Shown here: positions 1 through 9,921 of the stretch, piece by piece
How positions within the stretch are numbered: the first letter of the stretch is position 1
How the letters are laid out: each line of letters starts with the position of its first letter
NCBI RefSeq assembly: GCF_014356525.2
Contig: NC_052514.1
Location: 685,018-749,017, forward strand
DNA: 64,000 nucleotides
DNA from: Nilaparvata lugens
Taxonomy: Eukaryota; Arthropoda; Insecta; Hemiptera; Delphacidae
Direction: 5' to 3'
Notes under the pieces: model-generated
Seen by the model: only the letters and a program-made list of their open reading frames with translations
The model's database searches: none
Told to the model about the DNA's origin: nothing
Position numbers and translations under genes: made by a program

Positions 1-910
1 GGACCGAGCTTCGCTCTGGAGTATAAAAGCATAAAACATGTATTACGAAAGAAGAAATTATAATAACATTCATGGTTCATACAGAAATGTTCTATCTAAT
101 CACAGTAAATTGAAATCAATTCCCAGAGGAATGTAAAAATCTCCCAAAAATTGCACAAAAGCCGGTTGAATTTTAATCCTGATTAATTTCACGTGAACCA
201 AATCAGAGAAGACCATTTCAAAAAGATGGATCTACTGGAATTAATCAGGATTTAAAATAACCTGGCTTTTTGCAACCGGCCCTAAGTACCTGATTGAATG
301 ATTACAAAAGTTCAACAGCTGAGTCATGATTTTGACACAGTCCCACACACATGAACTCGCTCACTCAATTCCATCATCAACAGACGACGAATAATTATTA
401 TCAGCTGTTTTTCCAAGGATGAATAATAATTATCTTTCTAATGTCCTTCAGCGAGTTTTCCCAGGGATGAGACCTAGTGCAATCGAAATTTTAAATTATA
501 AACCTACTATGTTCTGAATTTCGTAAGAATCTTTACGAGATCCGGTGAAATACAAACATATAAACAGAAATTGCTCGTTTAATAGTATAGGATTTGAATA
601 AATGCAATATTTCAGTAATTTCCATCTGAATTGGTACTTGATGATTATTAACTCAACAATCTCTTTGTTCAAACAAAATTTTTTTTGGTGGAGCTAACAT
701 TTTTTTTTAAACTTTTTGCAGAGATCAGCGTTTTGTGTAAGCGGTGTGAGTCAACCCGTCCTCTCCGCCACATCTGGGATCAGCTCAAATCAGCTGTATT
801 CAACTGAAATATCAGCTGTAATCAGCAGTGATGTGAACAGCTGACTCAAGCAACAATTTTATCTCAGTCTTACGCAGCAGATGATAAGTACCAACTACTC
901 CTGGTTTTCC
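1..910. other. Gene-less AT-rich stretch
   Basis: No open frame, splice-flanked exon or recognisable repeat terminus stands out. A tRNA-SINE-like phrase (gtgtaagcggtgtgag) near 735 resembles the A-box region of the SINE at 23.4 kb, so a SINE 5' fragment may be present, but no B box follows. Confidence 0.4.
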
Positions 911-1290
911 TATAGTAAGGTCCACGTTATAATGGCAGTATTTGATCAACATTGGTGTTGCTATCCTTGTCTATAATTCGACAGAGCTGATGGTGCTATC
1001 CTTTTCTAGCTCCACGGCTGGCCGGATCGTTTTTAAAAGTGTAGAAATATAATTAACAAAATATTCACCTCAATAATGAAAATTGATTATTTAATCATTG
1101 ATTAAGTTTTATACATAATTTTTTCGACAAATAATCGTAATATAAATGAGTATTTTCAACAAGAATGAACAGTTGATATTACATCAGATAAACCGGTATC
1201 AGCTATCCTCAGTGGAAGCCAGTGGATGAGAATCGGCAACGCAGTTCTTATATCCTTCTCCACTGCCATTAAAACGTCTACCTCACTAAA
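911..1290. mobile_element. TA-flanked MITE, 'GGTCCACGTTATAATGGCAGT' family, copy 1
   Basis: The left end reads tatagtaaggtccacgttat and the right end, inverted, reads taaaacgtctacctcacta. The inverted termini of roughly 30 bp flanked by TA suggest a non-autonomous Tc1/mariner-type element. No coding capacity is visible. Further copies or pieces lie at 29919, 30043, 34868, 39811, 52759, 57289 and 57660, so the family has been active in this region. The superfamily is inferred from the TA target site only. Confidence 0.65.
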
Positions 1291-1859
1291 GATATATTTG
1301 TAGCCGTAGTTTAGATTCTTTATAGTAACTGTAGAGTTGAACCTGTATTATTTGTATTTCTGAATTCTATTTTATTAATGTAATTAGTTTAGATTATTCA
1401 CTTGTCTATTGTCCAATAGAACATCGAATATGATTCAATGTTCAATTTGAGAACCAGGAGTTGCAATTTTCATATTATTTTTTATCATTGTACATTCAAA
1501 ATAACTAGGTAGCTTCGTATTGATTTTCCAGACTTCTAATTGAACAAGGGCTTAACAATTATGAAGTTTGGTTTAAAACTGAAGATTCAATTTTTTTATT
1601 AGGTATGTGGAATTGAATTTCACATTTTATTCAACTCTTGGAAAACACTTTATTTATTTATTCATAGACAATACATACAATTCAGATGAAAAATCTGTTC
1701 TTAGATAATACATACAATTCAGATAAAAACTACCGGCATTCATCCAAAACTTCTATATAATTCTTGTTAAATATTTCAAAAATTTTCAATGGAACATGAA
1801 ATTCAATGTTTATAATACCAACTTATGAATTATTTACTTATTCGTTTCATTTCATAGTT

Positions 1860-2412
1860 GACCGAGCGAAGTGAGGTCTAAGAGCCTGTTCACATGACAG
1901 CGATATATGTTCGGTTGTCGCTCGGTTGACAAACCGAGCGGTTGTCAGGTATAGGGAAACACATGGTGCCATACACATGCATCGCTCGGTTTTAGTAGTC
2001 GCCGGCGAATCGCGGCGGTTGTAATCTCAGACTAAGATTCAAGTCGACGGTTTGGCATTTCTCTTAATGTTTAAATGTTTGAATGTTTATATGTTGCGCA
2101 TTCACGGCGAAACGCGGTAATAGATTTTCATGAAATTTGACAGGTATGTTCCTTTTTTAATTTCGCGTCGACGTATATACAAGGTTTTTGGAAATTTGGC
2201 ATTTGAAGGATAATATAAAAGGAAAAAGGAGCCTCCTTCATACGCCAATAAAAGAGTAAAAATCAGACTATAGAATTATTCATCATAAATCAGCTGACAA
2301 GTGATTACACAGATGTGTGGAGAAGCCAGTTAATTGCTGTATTTCCATAAGGTCTATAGTTTCAATCAGGTACTTGTGGATGAGAATACTGCGTGAGGTC
2401 TACTGTTCACAG
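1860..2412 (+). repeat. Interspersed repeat, 'gaccgagcgaagtgaggtc' family, copy 1
   Basis: Starts gaccgagcgaagtgaggtct and ends gaggtctactgttcacag; the same body recurs at 24941, 36782, 37616 and, inverted, at 38240. It holds no long ORF and includes AAATGTTT-type octamer runs. It is interrupted by a separate 150-bp insertion (1883-2031). No autonomous partner is in the window, so its class is unassigned. Confidence 0.7.
1883..2031. mobile_element. 150-bp nested insertion with CTAAG duplication
   Basis: Relative to other copies of the host repeat, about 150 bp of GC-richer sequence interrupts it here. The host motif ctaag occurs once in uninterrupted copies but on both sides here (1878-1882 and 2032-2036), as expected of a target-site duplication. 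Inside are short inverted motifs around tcggttgtcgctcggttgac and cgctcggttt. No coding frame is present. Confidence 0.55.
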
Positions 2413-2489
2413 AACTTGAGCAGATTAATTTAAGTCAGCCCTTCAACCCCAATCTCATTCATTATTATATAATGAGCATCGCAGTATGT

Positions 2490-3040
2490 TGAGTAAATTG
2501 TTAAAAAGACCAAAAAAGAATATTTCAAAAGGAAACTATTAGATTCAACAAATAACCCCAAATTTTTTTGGAGAACAATCAACGAGATATCGGGATCAAG
2601 CAACAAAACTGCTTCTTTTCCTAATCATGATTACACAAAATGTAACAATAGCGACAACAATCCCAAGTCTACGTTGGATATAGCAAATGAGTTTAACGTT
2701 TACTTTTCTAATGTTGGAGCCAGGCTAGCTGATAAGATTAAGCCAGAGAAACCAGAGACTTGAGCTCCAGTCCAACCTGTCTGTCCTCCTGTCCAACTGT
2801 CTTAAGAGAAGTGTCAGAGCAGGAGGTTAGACAGTGTGTTGTGGAAATGCGCGGAGGTCCTGCTCCTGGCTGCGATGATATATCGGGTTATTTGTTGAAA
2901 AATGGCATAGATTCTTATTGCTATTCCACTTTGTCACATTATTAATTGTATTTTTAATTCAGGTATTTTCCCCAATATTTTCAAATTGGCTAATCCTTCA
3001 TCCATTAAACCTGCGTTTGGAACAAGGATGTCTTTTAGGT
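2490..3040 (+). pseudogene. Non-LTR retrotransposon fragment: linker and start of reverse transcriptase (frameshifted)
   Basis: Translating in successive frames gives the stretch that links endonuclease to reverse transcriptase in CR1/jockey-like LINEs: NPKFFWRTINEI, IANEFNVYFSNVGARLADKI, then after a frameshift near 2760 the RT entry motif GGPAPGCDDISGYLLKN, and after another shift near 2930 the block HIINCIFNSGIFPNIFK. These motifs are in the order expected for RT domain 0-2. At least two frame breaks and loss of everything downstream make this a dead 5'-truncated or deleted copy. The 3' end of a similar LINE is at 8120-8702. The exact clade is not resolved. Confidence 0.75.
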
Positions 3041-3255
3041 AATTCAAGTGGAAATTAGGTAGTTTGAAAATCTCTGAATAGTTGAAAAATATCCGACTCA
3101 TTATTTAACCTTCTATAAAACTTGTTGAAACTGAACCAAAAACCTTTTGAATCAATGAGGGAAAGTCTCGTGAAAACTTTAAAAAATCATCAAACTTAGT
3201 CCACAGATGGAAATGAGGAACTGTCTTCTATTGTGGTGATGTCGTGCTCATTTAC

Positions 3256-3412
3256 CCCCGGAGTTGTCATGCTTGTCCGCATTGTCATGTATATGTGGTA
3301 GGTCAGTCTGTCCAAAGAAGAGCTGTATCATGTGCATTGGTTCTGTCGTGAGTCGGACACAGTGCTTGGTGAAAACTCTGACAGTCAGCAGCTGTTCCAA
3401 TAATCTCCATCT
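3256..3412 (-). CDS. Possible internal exon, unidentified
   Basis: On the minus strand a pyrimidine-rich acceptor (ctttttcag) precedes 157 nt that stay open in the frame beginning RWRLLEQLLTVRVFTKH and end at a GTAAAT donor followed by an immediate in-frame stop if unspliced. The stretch is less AT-rich than its surroundings. The frame would leave intron phase 1. I do not recognise the product. It could be a cellular exon or a relic of a repeat; no neighbouring exon has been joined to it. Confidence 0.35.
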
Positions 3413-3532
3413 CTGAAAAAGTTACTGTACATGAGATTGATTCAGTCTACAGATTTGAATAAATTAGAAATCGCATTTCTTCAAATGCTTATAAAGCTGT
3501 TAGCCCTGTTAACCCTGGTTAATAAATTCAAA

Positions 3533-3611
3533 TAAAGCGGTTAACCCTTCTAGCTGTTAATCCTGTTGATATTTGCTGTAGCAGAAGTCTTCGGGGTGAT
3601 TCACAGCATTT
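3533..3611 (+). repeat. SINE tail fragment
   Basis: Shares gcagaagtcttcggggtgat and the preceding gttaaccctgtt-type stretch with the SINE copies at 23108-23590. Only the tail part is present; no A or B box. Confidence 0.55.
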
Positions 3612-3654
3612 AAGTATATCACTAGTTCTCGTTTGATAATATTGAATCACTCCC

Positions 3655-3862
3655 CAAGAATTTGTCCCCAAGGTGTTCAACTACAGCACAATACTCATAA
3701 AACGCAACTCAGATCCTGATTCGAAGGCTCAGATACCTGCAACACTGTCTCCGAAGTACACTGAGAGTCACGGGGGTTGGAAGTGTGTCAGATGTGGCAA
3801 GGAGTACTTTGTGTACCCCAAGATGGCGTCTGGGGTGGGCCGCAATAGGGGACGGGACGATT
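3655..3862 (+). repeat. Repeated CxxC-containing open segment, copy 1
   Basis: A ~200-bp segment repeated at 7715-7908. It is open in one frame in both copies and encodes a peptide ending WKCVRCGKEYFVYPKMASG, the first half of a zinc-finger-like motif (CxxCGKxY) without a following His pair. The two copies differ by scattered substitutions and diverge after the GVGRNRG stretch. It could be a duplicated zinc-finger exon of the type seen in BTB gene loci, or part of an unclassified transposon. No splice signals decide the matter. Confidence 0.4.
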
Positions 3863-4030
3863 AGTGTGGTGTACGTCAAGGTGAGCTTTGCAACAAGAAT
3901 CTTGCTCAGTATGAAGTCCCTGTGGCTGTAACATTTTGTGTCAACCTTCATCCAATTTGAATTGATTTTGAAAATGCGTCGCTTGGCTTTTATCAAAGAA
4001 AACTTCTATATATTCATATATAGATATATT

Positions 4031-4343
4031 TTAAACTATATATTTTAAAACTTTTATATATATTGTATTCTGTGCTTTCATCAAAACATTTATTTTGAAC
4101 ATGGAAGCATGCATACTTCTTTTCAAACATCTGTCGAAAAGTGACAAAAGTGCATCTACCACCTCTACTGTCTCGTCCAATGGGTAGAGCAGATTTGTAT
4201 TTTCACTGTACTCCCTGTTGCGGATGAGTGCCTCTTCTGAATCTCCTGATGTTGATGATGATGGCTTCACCAAGGATTTCTTGCAGTCTAAGCAATTGAA
4301 CTGTTTCAAGCTGGATCGAACTCCATAGCCAGTAAAGTACCTT
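4031..4343 (-). pseudogene. Possible transposase-tail exon with CxxC motif
   Basis: A minus-strand acceptor (tttttttcaag) near 4343 opens a frame beginning YFTGYGVRSSLKQFNCLDC that runs about 100 residues. The aromatic-Gly-Tyr plus CLDCKKSL arrangement recalls the C-terminal part of P-element/THAP-type or related DDE transposases in arthropods; that assignment is tentative. A Ser/Glu-rich linker and a Leu-rich helix follow. It lies 0.7 kb downstream of the DUF4806-like exon at 5283-5040 on the same strand and could be from the same element. The last ~15 residues are AT-rich read-through. Confidence 0.35.
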
Positions 4344-4380
4344 GAAAAAAATAGGCCATACTCAGTTTTTTTTTCTGAGG

Positions 4381-4690
4381 GTGATTTATTTATTTATTTA
4401 TTTGTGGATACAATATTATAAATCATATAGAATAATATGATTGGGTAGGAACAACAGGCTTGGCCCAAAACTATTCCATTCCCAAATTTTGATAATGTTA
4501 CATGTCCATAAACATAGGTTATGTTTTCACTGTAAATAGTTCAAGCTCAATTTTCGTCCAAAAATAAATACGAGATGCAAATTTTAAATTTAGAAGAATT
4601 AAAACACTAAACGAAAGTATAATATTACACTTATTACACTGCACATTGAATTGATTAAGTTATTTTATAAAATTTTGAAGCCATAAATAC
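4381..4690 (-). repeat. LINE/SINE-tail repeat with (TTTA)n, copy 1
   Basis: Begins with (ttta)n, then gtggatacaatat and the signature aacaacaggcttggcccaaa. Read on the minus strand it ends in (TAAA)n, the usual 3' end of a LINE or SINE. Nearly identical sequence lies at 16462-16757; shorter diverged relatives at 19925, 42425 and 43820. Confidence 0.65.
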
Positions 4691-5039
4691 ACACAAATTC
4701 TCAAATTTTGTAGGCTTGTGTGTCCGTAGAAATATGCTACCTTAAATGTGATGCCCACATCTAGGCTTGTACGCGGGCCATGAGGATGATAATTACATAT
4801 GAATGGACCTACAGTTTCAGGTGGGCTCCAAACCACCGGGAAGCTATTTTACTACTCATGAATTTCAGAGGAGTTGGCTCAAGAAGGCCTGTCTACGGTT
4901 GTATTAGGCCTTCAAAGCATTTGTGAGATATTTAGAGCTCTAACTCACATCTCACTCGTGCTTTAAAGGCTATCATTATACAAACTACCATTATAAATAT
5001 AGATGACATGTTAATTTGTTTCTATGGTTGAAAACTCAC

Positions 5040-5283
5040 ATTTTTCTCCCGGAAATCTGCATCTTTCAGGCGCATTTCCAAGTCCTCAAATTGTTTCAAA
5101 TTTGATAGTGGAAACCAAGCGGCTACCAATTTGTCATTCTCTCTTCATGGGACATTGGTGGCATGGTATCCACTGCCGATGAAGGCTGCTCACTTTTTAT
5201 CTGTTGATCATTAATTTCAGCTATTTGGCTCTTAATCGTCTCAAACTGTTCCGTGAAGTAATTCTTCATTAAATTCATACTTC
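5040..5283 (-). pseudogene. DUF4806-like exon with coiled-coil lead, frameshifted
   Basis: A good acceptor (cgttgcag) precedes a frame starting with a charged helix (MKNYFTEQFETIKSQIAEI) and ending at TNW-stop near 5122. Shifting frame in the short GA run around 5140-5150 opens WFPLSNLKQFEDLEMRLKDA up to a GTGAGT donor at 5039. The FPL-x-LE-x-L pattern matches the insect DUF4806 domain. Similar modules occur in the CACTA-like copies and at 60982-61128. One base missing in an otherwise sound exon may be mutation or assembly error. The function of DUF4806 is unknown. Confidence 0.55.
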
Positions 5284-5311
5284 CTGCAACAACGAAATTG
5301 CACATATACAA

Positions 5312-5880
5312 TCATTAGGTACCGTACTATTTTCGAAGAGAGATTTTTAATCCTTAGAATAAATTTGAATATTTAGAGTTGGTGAAAAGTATGAAAATGC
5401 ATGGCTCAATATTTCTCAAACAATATTCACTTCATTGTAGGTATGATTGGGGATCTCAAATTCAAAATAGCCTAGGCTACTGGGTACTTTTCCGTAACCT
5501 TGTGATCCACTGTCTAGGATCCACCATTTTGAAAGTTAGTTGATCTCTTTGAATGTGGAGGTGGTCATACATAAGATATAACACAAATACGAAATGTTAC
5601 CTTTTGTTGTTGGGTTTGAGGACGAAAAAAGAATAATGTTTCTAGAGCACAGTATAATGATTTGAATAGTAAAACTATGAATTAAATTTCCGATTGACCA
5701 GCTTGACATCAGTTCAAGCAATGAGAGATATGATAAAACAAAGGAATATTGAAAATTAAGCATAGAATAATAATCATAGTTCACAGTACCTTGAGTCATT
5801 GCTGGAGGTTGATGGTTTTTGATGAGTTTCCTGATTTATTCGCGTCCCTGGCCATGGAAAGAAGACGCATAGTTCACGAG
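5312..5880. other. Gene-less AT-rich stretch
   Basis: An 87-codon minus-strand frame at 5536-5799 has the composition of random AT-rich DNA and no flanking splice signals of note. Nothing else is recognised. Confidence 0.4.
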
Positions 5881-5884
5881 CACT

Positions 5885-6267
5885 AGACACTTTCACTGGT
5901 ATCACTTGTCTTGACGTGTAAACGAAAAATAACGAGGTTTAACTAAATGAGGTTTTTTAACAAATAATAAAATACTGTGTAGCGACTTTGGGGGAGAGAT
6001 TTGAACGAAGCATTACAAGAGGTAGGGTGTGACACGAGTCCATCTATCAGAGGCAAGCAAGCGACTGTTACCAGGTCCAGCTTACCCCGGGCAGAGGTAT
6101 GCGGCTGGAGCCCCGGGAGAGATAGCACCGCGCAGGCGTACTATGAGAAGATTACGATGACTCAATTACTATTAAGAATTACATTGTTGGCGGGCGTGTG
6201 GCGCTAAAATATGAAACTAATACAAAATAAGTAGTGAGCTATTAATTCAGTAAGATATTACTCAACA
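5885..6267 (-). mobile_element. BEL/Pao long terminal repeat (3' side), copy 1
   Basis: Reading the minus strand, the pol fragment at 6390-6785 is followed by a short untranslated stretch ending aaggcccccggta and then TGTTGAG, the expected start of an LTR. The following ~380 bp include a GC-rich part and no ORF. The distal boundary is uncertain. The second BEL fragment (44158-46200) shares the internal sequence exactly up to this point and then diverges, which places the LTR edge at about 6267. Confidence 0.6.
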
Positions 6268-6785
6268 TACCGGGGGCCTTGAATCCTCCTAGGATTCAAT
6301 TAACAAACAATAGTAAACAATTATCACACCTTGTGATATTACAAATTGTAAATTAACAAATAAAATATATGCCTAGCTTGGCTAGATAATTAATGAGATA
6401 TTGGTAGAGGGAAGACCTTATGAGCAGGCCTAGTTAATCTTCCATGCTGTGTCCTCAGGTGAACCACCCTCACAGCACCATCTTTCCCAGGAGACACATC
6501 AACAATTCTTGCCAGCGGCCAAGTGAGAGGTGGTGTAGGCTGATGAATCAGAACTAGATCACCAATCTGCAGGTTGGTTGTGGCTTTAGTCCATTTCACA
6601 TGTTGATGTAGGGTGTGGAGGTATTCCAGCTGCCAGCGTTTCCATAAGCGTTGGTGGAAGGCCTCATTCAGCTTCCAATGGTTGAGGCGATTGAGTGTGG
6701 TATGGTGACTTTCCTCGGGAACAGCAACCAGGGATGAACTAATCAAGAAGTGGCCAGATGTGAGTGCTGTGAGATCACTTGAATC
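6268..6785 (-). pseudogene. BEL/Pao pol C-terminus (integrase tail, DUF5641-like), truncated
   Basis: The 118-residue open frame carries the BEL integrase C-terminal block: HHTTLNRLNHWKLNEAFHQR, RLWKRWQLEYLHTLHQ, then IGDLVLI and HLRTQHGRLTRPAHKVFPL. It is near-identical to the end of the element at 44158-46200. Homology stops at about 6780, where a different repeat begins, so the copy is truncated by deletion or insertion. The 110 bp of 3' untranslated element sequence (6268-6389) are shared with the second copy. Confidence 0.85.
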
Positions 6786-7315
6786 AATTAGCTTCAGATA
6801 CTTTTATTTCGCTAAAAACGGATCAATAAAACTCACACAATTTTAATAGAAATTTATCCTGTGGCCTCCTTTATTATACAGTAGTAAATTTCATTGCTGA
6901 AGATCTGGCCAGATTGGTGTGTTAAGGTAGGTTAGTGTGTTAAACCTCCTCATCGGACGATTAAATTTGATGCATTGTTTACAATCCGCATCGTATAGGT
7001 ATGCGCACTCCAATTCGAAACAATGCATCAAATCTAATCGTCCGATGCCTACCTTAACCCTTAGCATTGCTGCCATACCAGGTCAAAGCACTCGTATAAG
7101 AACAAAAAAAAGTTGTCAAAATATCTGTTAGAGTTGTTTTGACAACACTGAAAGCGTGATTCGTTATCTCTGAAACTGGTGTCTCTGTGTTCAGAAAAAT
7201 TCACTATAATTGGTATTTATTGATGATTAATGAACTGAATTGTCATAGCTGTCGGTTCAAAAAATATACTGGAGTGGCCGCAGTCGAGTGATTGTAGAAT
7301 GTGAACCAGAGTTGA
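6786..7315. repeat. Fold-back repeat, copy 1 (partner at 58862-59380)
   Basis: About 520 bp nearly identical to 58862-59380. At its centre cggacgattaaatttgatgc is inverted about 60 bp later as gcatcaaatctaatcgtccg, extended by gttaaggtagg/cctaccttaac, giving a stem of more than 40 bp. The last ~50 bp (ctggagtggccgcagt) are the 5' end of the tRNA-like SINE seen complete at 9205 and 59338, cut short here. Confidence 0.7.
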
Positions 7316-7714
7316 CTGCTTGACTACTAGACCCAATGCCAATCTGCTTCTTTTTTATCGTAACTTTTTCCTCATCTTCACTTCCAGAGCTCAAGGACTC
7401 GTTCTCAATGTGTTCTCATTGTGAGTCTGACTGATTTTTTTCCTTTTTTTTTGTCGTGGAAACTTTTCCCCCTGTTCTCCTTTTCAGACTCTGTTAGAGT
7501 ACATCTACCTTTCGATAGTCGTACGACATCAATCATACACCTTTCGAAGTTTTCTGAAACAGTAGAGAAAAAAACAAGTTCTGTGGAGCTCCAGAATGAA
7601 CATTTTAAATTCAAATATAAAATTGAATGGGTCTACGTGCATAATATTTACTCGTACAATGTGTTTTGTTATCTGCAAGAATATTTACTATCAAGAATCC
7701 CCAAGATTTGTCCC
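7316..7714. other. Gene-less stretch
   Basis: Short overlapping frames on both strands, none with splice context or family resemblance. T-rich run near 7440. Confidence 0.35.
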
Positions 7715-7964
7715 AATTTGTCCCCAGATGTTCAACTGCAGCACAATACTCACAAAACGCAACTCAAATCCTGATTTGAAGGCACAGATACCTGCAACAC
7801 TGTCTCCGAAGTACACTGAGAGTCACGGGGGTTGGAAGTGTGTCAGATGTGGCAAGGAGTACTTTGTTTACCTCAAGTCGGCGTCTGGGGTGGGCCGCAA
7901 TAGGGGACAGAACGCTTTGTGTGGTGAACCTTCCTGGCTCGTGTCGGGGGTTGAAACAGGGTAG
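7715..7964 (+). repeat. Repeated CxxC-containing open segment, copy 2
   Basis: Second copy of the segment at 3655-3862, with the same WKCVRCGKEYFVY core and about 10% difference. The open frame continues a little further here, to 7964, before a stop. Preservation of the frame in both copies despite substitutions hints at past coding function. Confidence 0.4.
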
Positions 7965-8119
7965 TGAATGCCCTCTTGAGACGATTTCCTCTTTTAGGTA
8001 AGAGGGGCCGTGCTTTCACTCTGTCCAACAGGATTGGGCGTGGAGTGACGGGAATAGGAACAGTCTGGTAACCAGGTCCCTCTCGTGGACAAGGGTGGTG
8101 TCCACCACCTTTCCTACTA

Positions 8120-8652
8120 CTATCTCATATTAGGTATGCTATTTTAGTATGGGGTAATTCATCTCAACAAAATATGGACGGAGTGTTTAAGATTCAAAAG
8201 AAGGCACTCAGATGTATAGAGAAAGTGAATAGGTTAGACTCTTGTAGGCCTTTATTTAAAAAGCTTGGTCTATTAACTGTGCCATCTTTGTATGTATATG
8301 AAGTTGTAATGCATGTGAAAACGAGTGGTGTGATCCAGAATTCAGATGTTCATGAGTATAATACGCGAAACAGAGCAGATTAACATATAATGGGTCACAA
8401 TAGTAGGTTATTTGAACAAAACCAGATTATATTGGTAGGAAATTTTATAACAAGCTACCTCAAATCTTGAAAAGTAATAATGATTTGAAGATTTTCAAAA
8501 AACAAATGAAAAAATATTTAGTTGATAGAGCTTTTTATAGTGTACAAGAATTCCTTTCAAACCTAAACTAGGTTGAACTACTAAGTGTTAGAATTATTAT
8601 GTAATAACATGACTTGTCTTATACTCCATGACTGGAGTCTTTAGGACATAAT

Positions 8653-8702
<50 letters not shown>
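8120..8702 (+). mobile_element. Non-LTR retrotransposon 3' end: RT C-terminal domain plus poly(A)
   Basis: The frame from about 8132 reads YAILVWGNSSQQNMDGVFKI, then KALRCIEKVN, CRPLFKKLGLLTVPSLYVYE and HEYNTRNRAD: the standard C-terminal block of CR1/jockey-like reverse transcriptases. After the stop near 8382 the relic of the remaining C-terminus and 3'UTR continues to a poly(A) run of about 50 at 8650-8702. The long pure A tract suggests recent insertion. 5' part missing. Confidence 0.85.
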
Positions 8703-8704
<2 letters not shown>

Positions 8705-8762
8705 ACCTAGAAATGGTGTCATTGATCTCTTTCAACTTCCCTTTCAAAAGTGTACCACTCTC

Positions 8763-9038
8763 TTAGACACACAGAAGAGTTTGCTTGATCGGCGAGGACT
8801 CAGCCGGTGGTGGTTGGACCTCCATCACTTCCTCTGATGGGGAAATAGTGAAGCTTCCCTCGCCGCCTTCAAGGAGAGCATCCTTGTCATCTGGGACTTC
8901 CATCCTTGAGGCAGGCACGAACGAGACTGATGATAGCGACTGTGCTATCTTGGAGACACTAGACAAACCCTTGAGAGGTGTAAGAATACCAGCGGGAACC
9001 ACCTCTCTATCCCTGTTGGCTCTCATATACTGTGGAAT
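8763..9038 (-). CDS. Putative 3'-terminal exon, Pro/Ser-rich acidic protein
   Basis: On the minus strand the frame opens after ag at 9040-9039 (or at the better cacag a few bases on; both are phase 0) and runs to TAA at 8765-8763. It encodes a balanced-composition peptide with REVVPAGILTPLKG, a Ser-rich middle and an acidic Pro-rich end (EVMEVQPPPAESSPIKQTLL). GC content is well above that of the surroundings. The start is compatible with the phase-0 exons at 10195-11226 and 22517-22606 on the same strand, so it could be the last exon of that gene; this is inference. I do not recognise a domain. TE sequence begins at 9053. Confidence 0.45.
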   Translation of the reverse strand: MPQYMRANRDREVVPAGILTPLKGLSSVSKIAQSLSSVSFVPASRMEVPDDKDALLEGGEGSFTISPSEEVMEVQPPPAESSPIKQTLLCV

Positions 9039-9052
9039 CTGACACCACCTTT

Positions 9053-9203
9053 GGGAAACCAGATTGTTCGAATAAAAACAATAATCTTGAATTGTAAATT
9101 ATCAGGTATCATTATTTTTCGTTTCAAAGATTTAAAGTGAGGTATCATTCACCTGCAGTATAATCTAGTATGACTGTCTTGCAGTGTAAAATTTATGATT
9201 TTA
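9053..9203. repeat. 150-bp direct repeat, left copy
   Basis: From gggaaaccagattgttcgaa to tgtaaaatttatgatttt; repeated at 9459-9609 and at 59588-59745. The two copies here sit either side of a SINE, 406 bp apart start to start. Confidence 0.75.
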
Positions 9204-9204
9204 A

Positions 9205-9456
9205 AATATACTGGAGTGGTTGCAGTTGAGTGATTGTAGAATGGGAACCAGAGTTCGGGTTCGAATCTCACACGGCCAAGGTATCTTTCTTGGGCCACTC
9301 CCATGTTTCGTGACATGTAAAGCCGTCGGTCCCGTCTCCCTGAAAGCAGTCTTTGGGTCATGTCAGAGGCCCTAGAGTCGATGAGGTGCGACCTGAAAAC
9401 TCTGACTCCAGACCTGAACCAGCCGGATCACTCAATAACATATTTTCAACAATATG
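9205..9456 (+). mobile_element. tRNA-derived SINE, copy 1
   Basis: Contains a tRNA-like head with A-box-like ctggagtggttgcagt and B box ggttcgaatct about 40 bp on, then a conserved body (cgtgacatgtaaagccgtcg, gagtcgatgaggtgcgacct). A nearly identical copy is at 59338-59587 and a 50-bp 5' fragment at 7265-7315. The tRNA-like part lacks a cloverleaf, so it is not a tRNA gene. Confidence 0.8.
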
Positions 9457-9458
9457 TT

Positions 9459-9609
9459 GGGAAACCAGATTGTTCGAGTAAAAACAATAATCTTGAATTG
9501 TAAATTATCAGGTATCATTATTTTTCGTTTCAATGATTTAAGTGAGGTATAATTCACCTGCAGTATAATCTAGTATGACTGTCTTGCAGTGTAAAATTTA
9601 TGATTTTGA
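9459..9609. repeat. 150-bp direct repeat, right copy
   Basis: Second copy of 9053-9203 with a few substitutions, immediately after the SINE. In the copy at 59 kb the SINE is followed by this block but not preceded by it, so the block may be the SINE's own 3' tail and the arrangement a partial tandem duplication. Confidence 0.7.
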
Positions 9610-9732
9610 ATATCATTGGATGAATCTTTCAGAACTTAGGAAGCCCAGTAGGCCACCCTGCCCCTCCTCAGTGGACGTTTTCCGAGAATAGTTATTACCT
9701 TTCAATGTAATAGCTATTTCTAATTTCAGATT

Positions 9733-9921
9733 CTGCTTCATCTGTGAAGCTAAAACAGACCAGTTTCAAGGAACATGGAAAACTAGTGGTGGAAAGAATC
9801 GTGTGGGTGCACTGTTATTGCTAGTATTGGAAGATTGGCAAGGCTTCACTGGAGGAGCCCGCTTATATAGCAGGGTAGTCTCCTTGGGTAGGCGAAAAAA
9901 AATAAAATTAAATAAATAAAT
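9733..9921 (+). CDS. Possible exon with CxxC motif, low confidence
   Basis: An acceptor-like ttctaatttcag precedes a plus-strand frame beginning FCFICEAKTDQFQGTWKTSG that stays open for about 60 codons. Part of it (ctggaggagcccg...agtctcct) is duplicated near 10500 without the frame. It could be an exon fragment of a zinc-binding protein or chance; no donor is clear. Confidence 0.25.

Noticed and set aside
7405..7774. Overlapping frames on both strands
   Set aside because: No motif, splice signal or repeat support.
8785..9042. Plus-strand 85-codon frame
   Set aside because: Shadow of the minus-strand frame that has acceptor, phase and stop consistent with an exon.
9205..9456. tRNA gene
   Set aside because: A and B boxes are present but no cloverleaf or acceptor stem; the sequence is repeated as a SINE.
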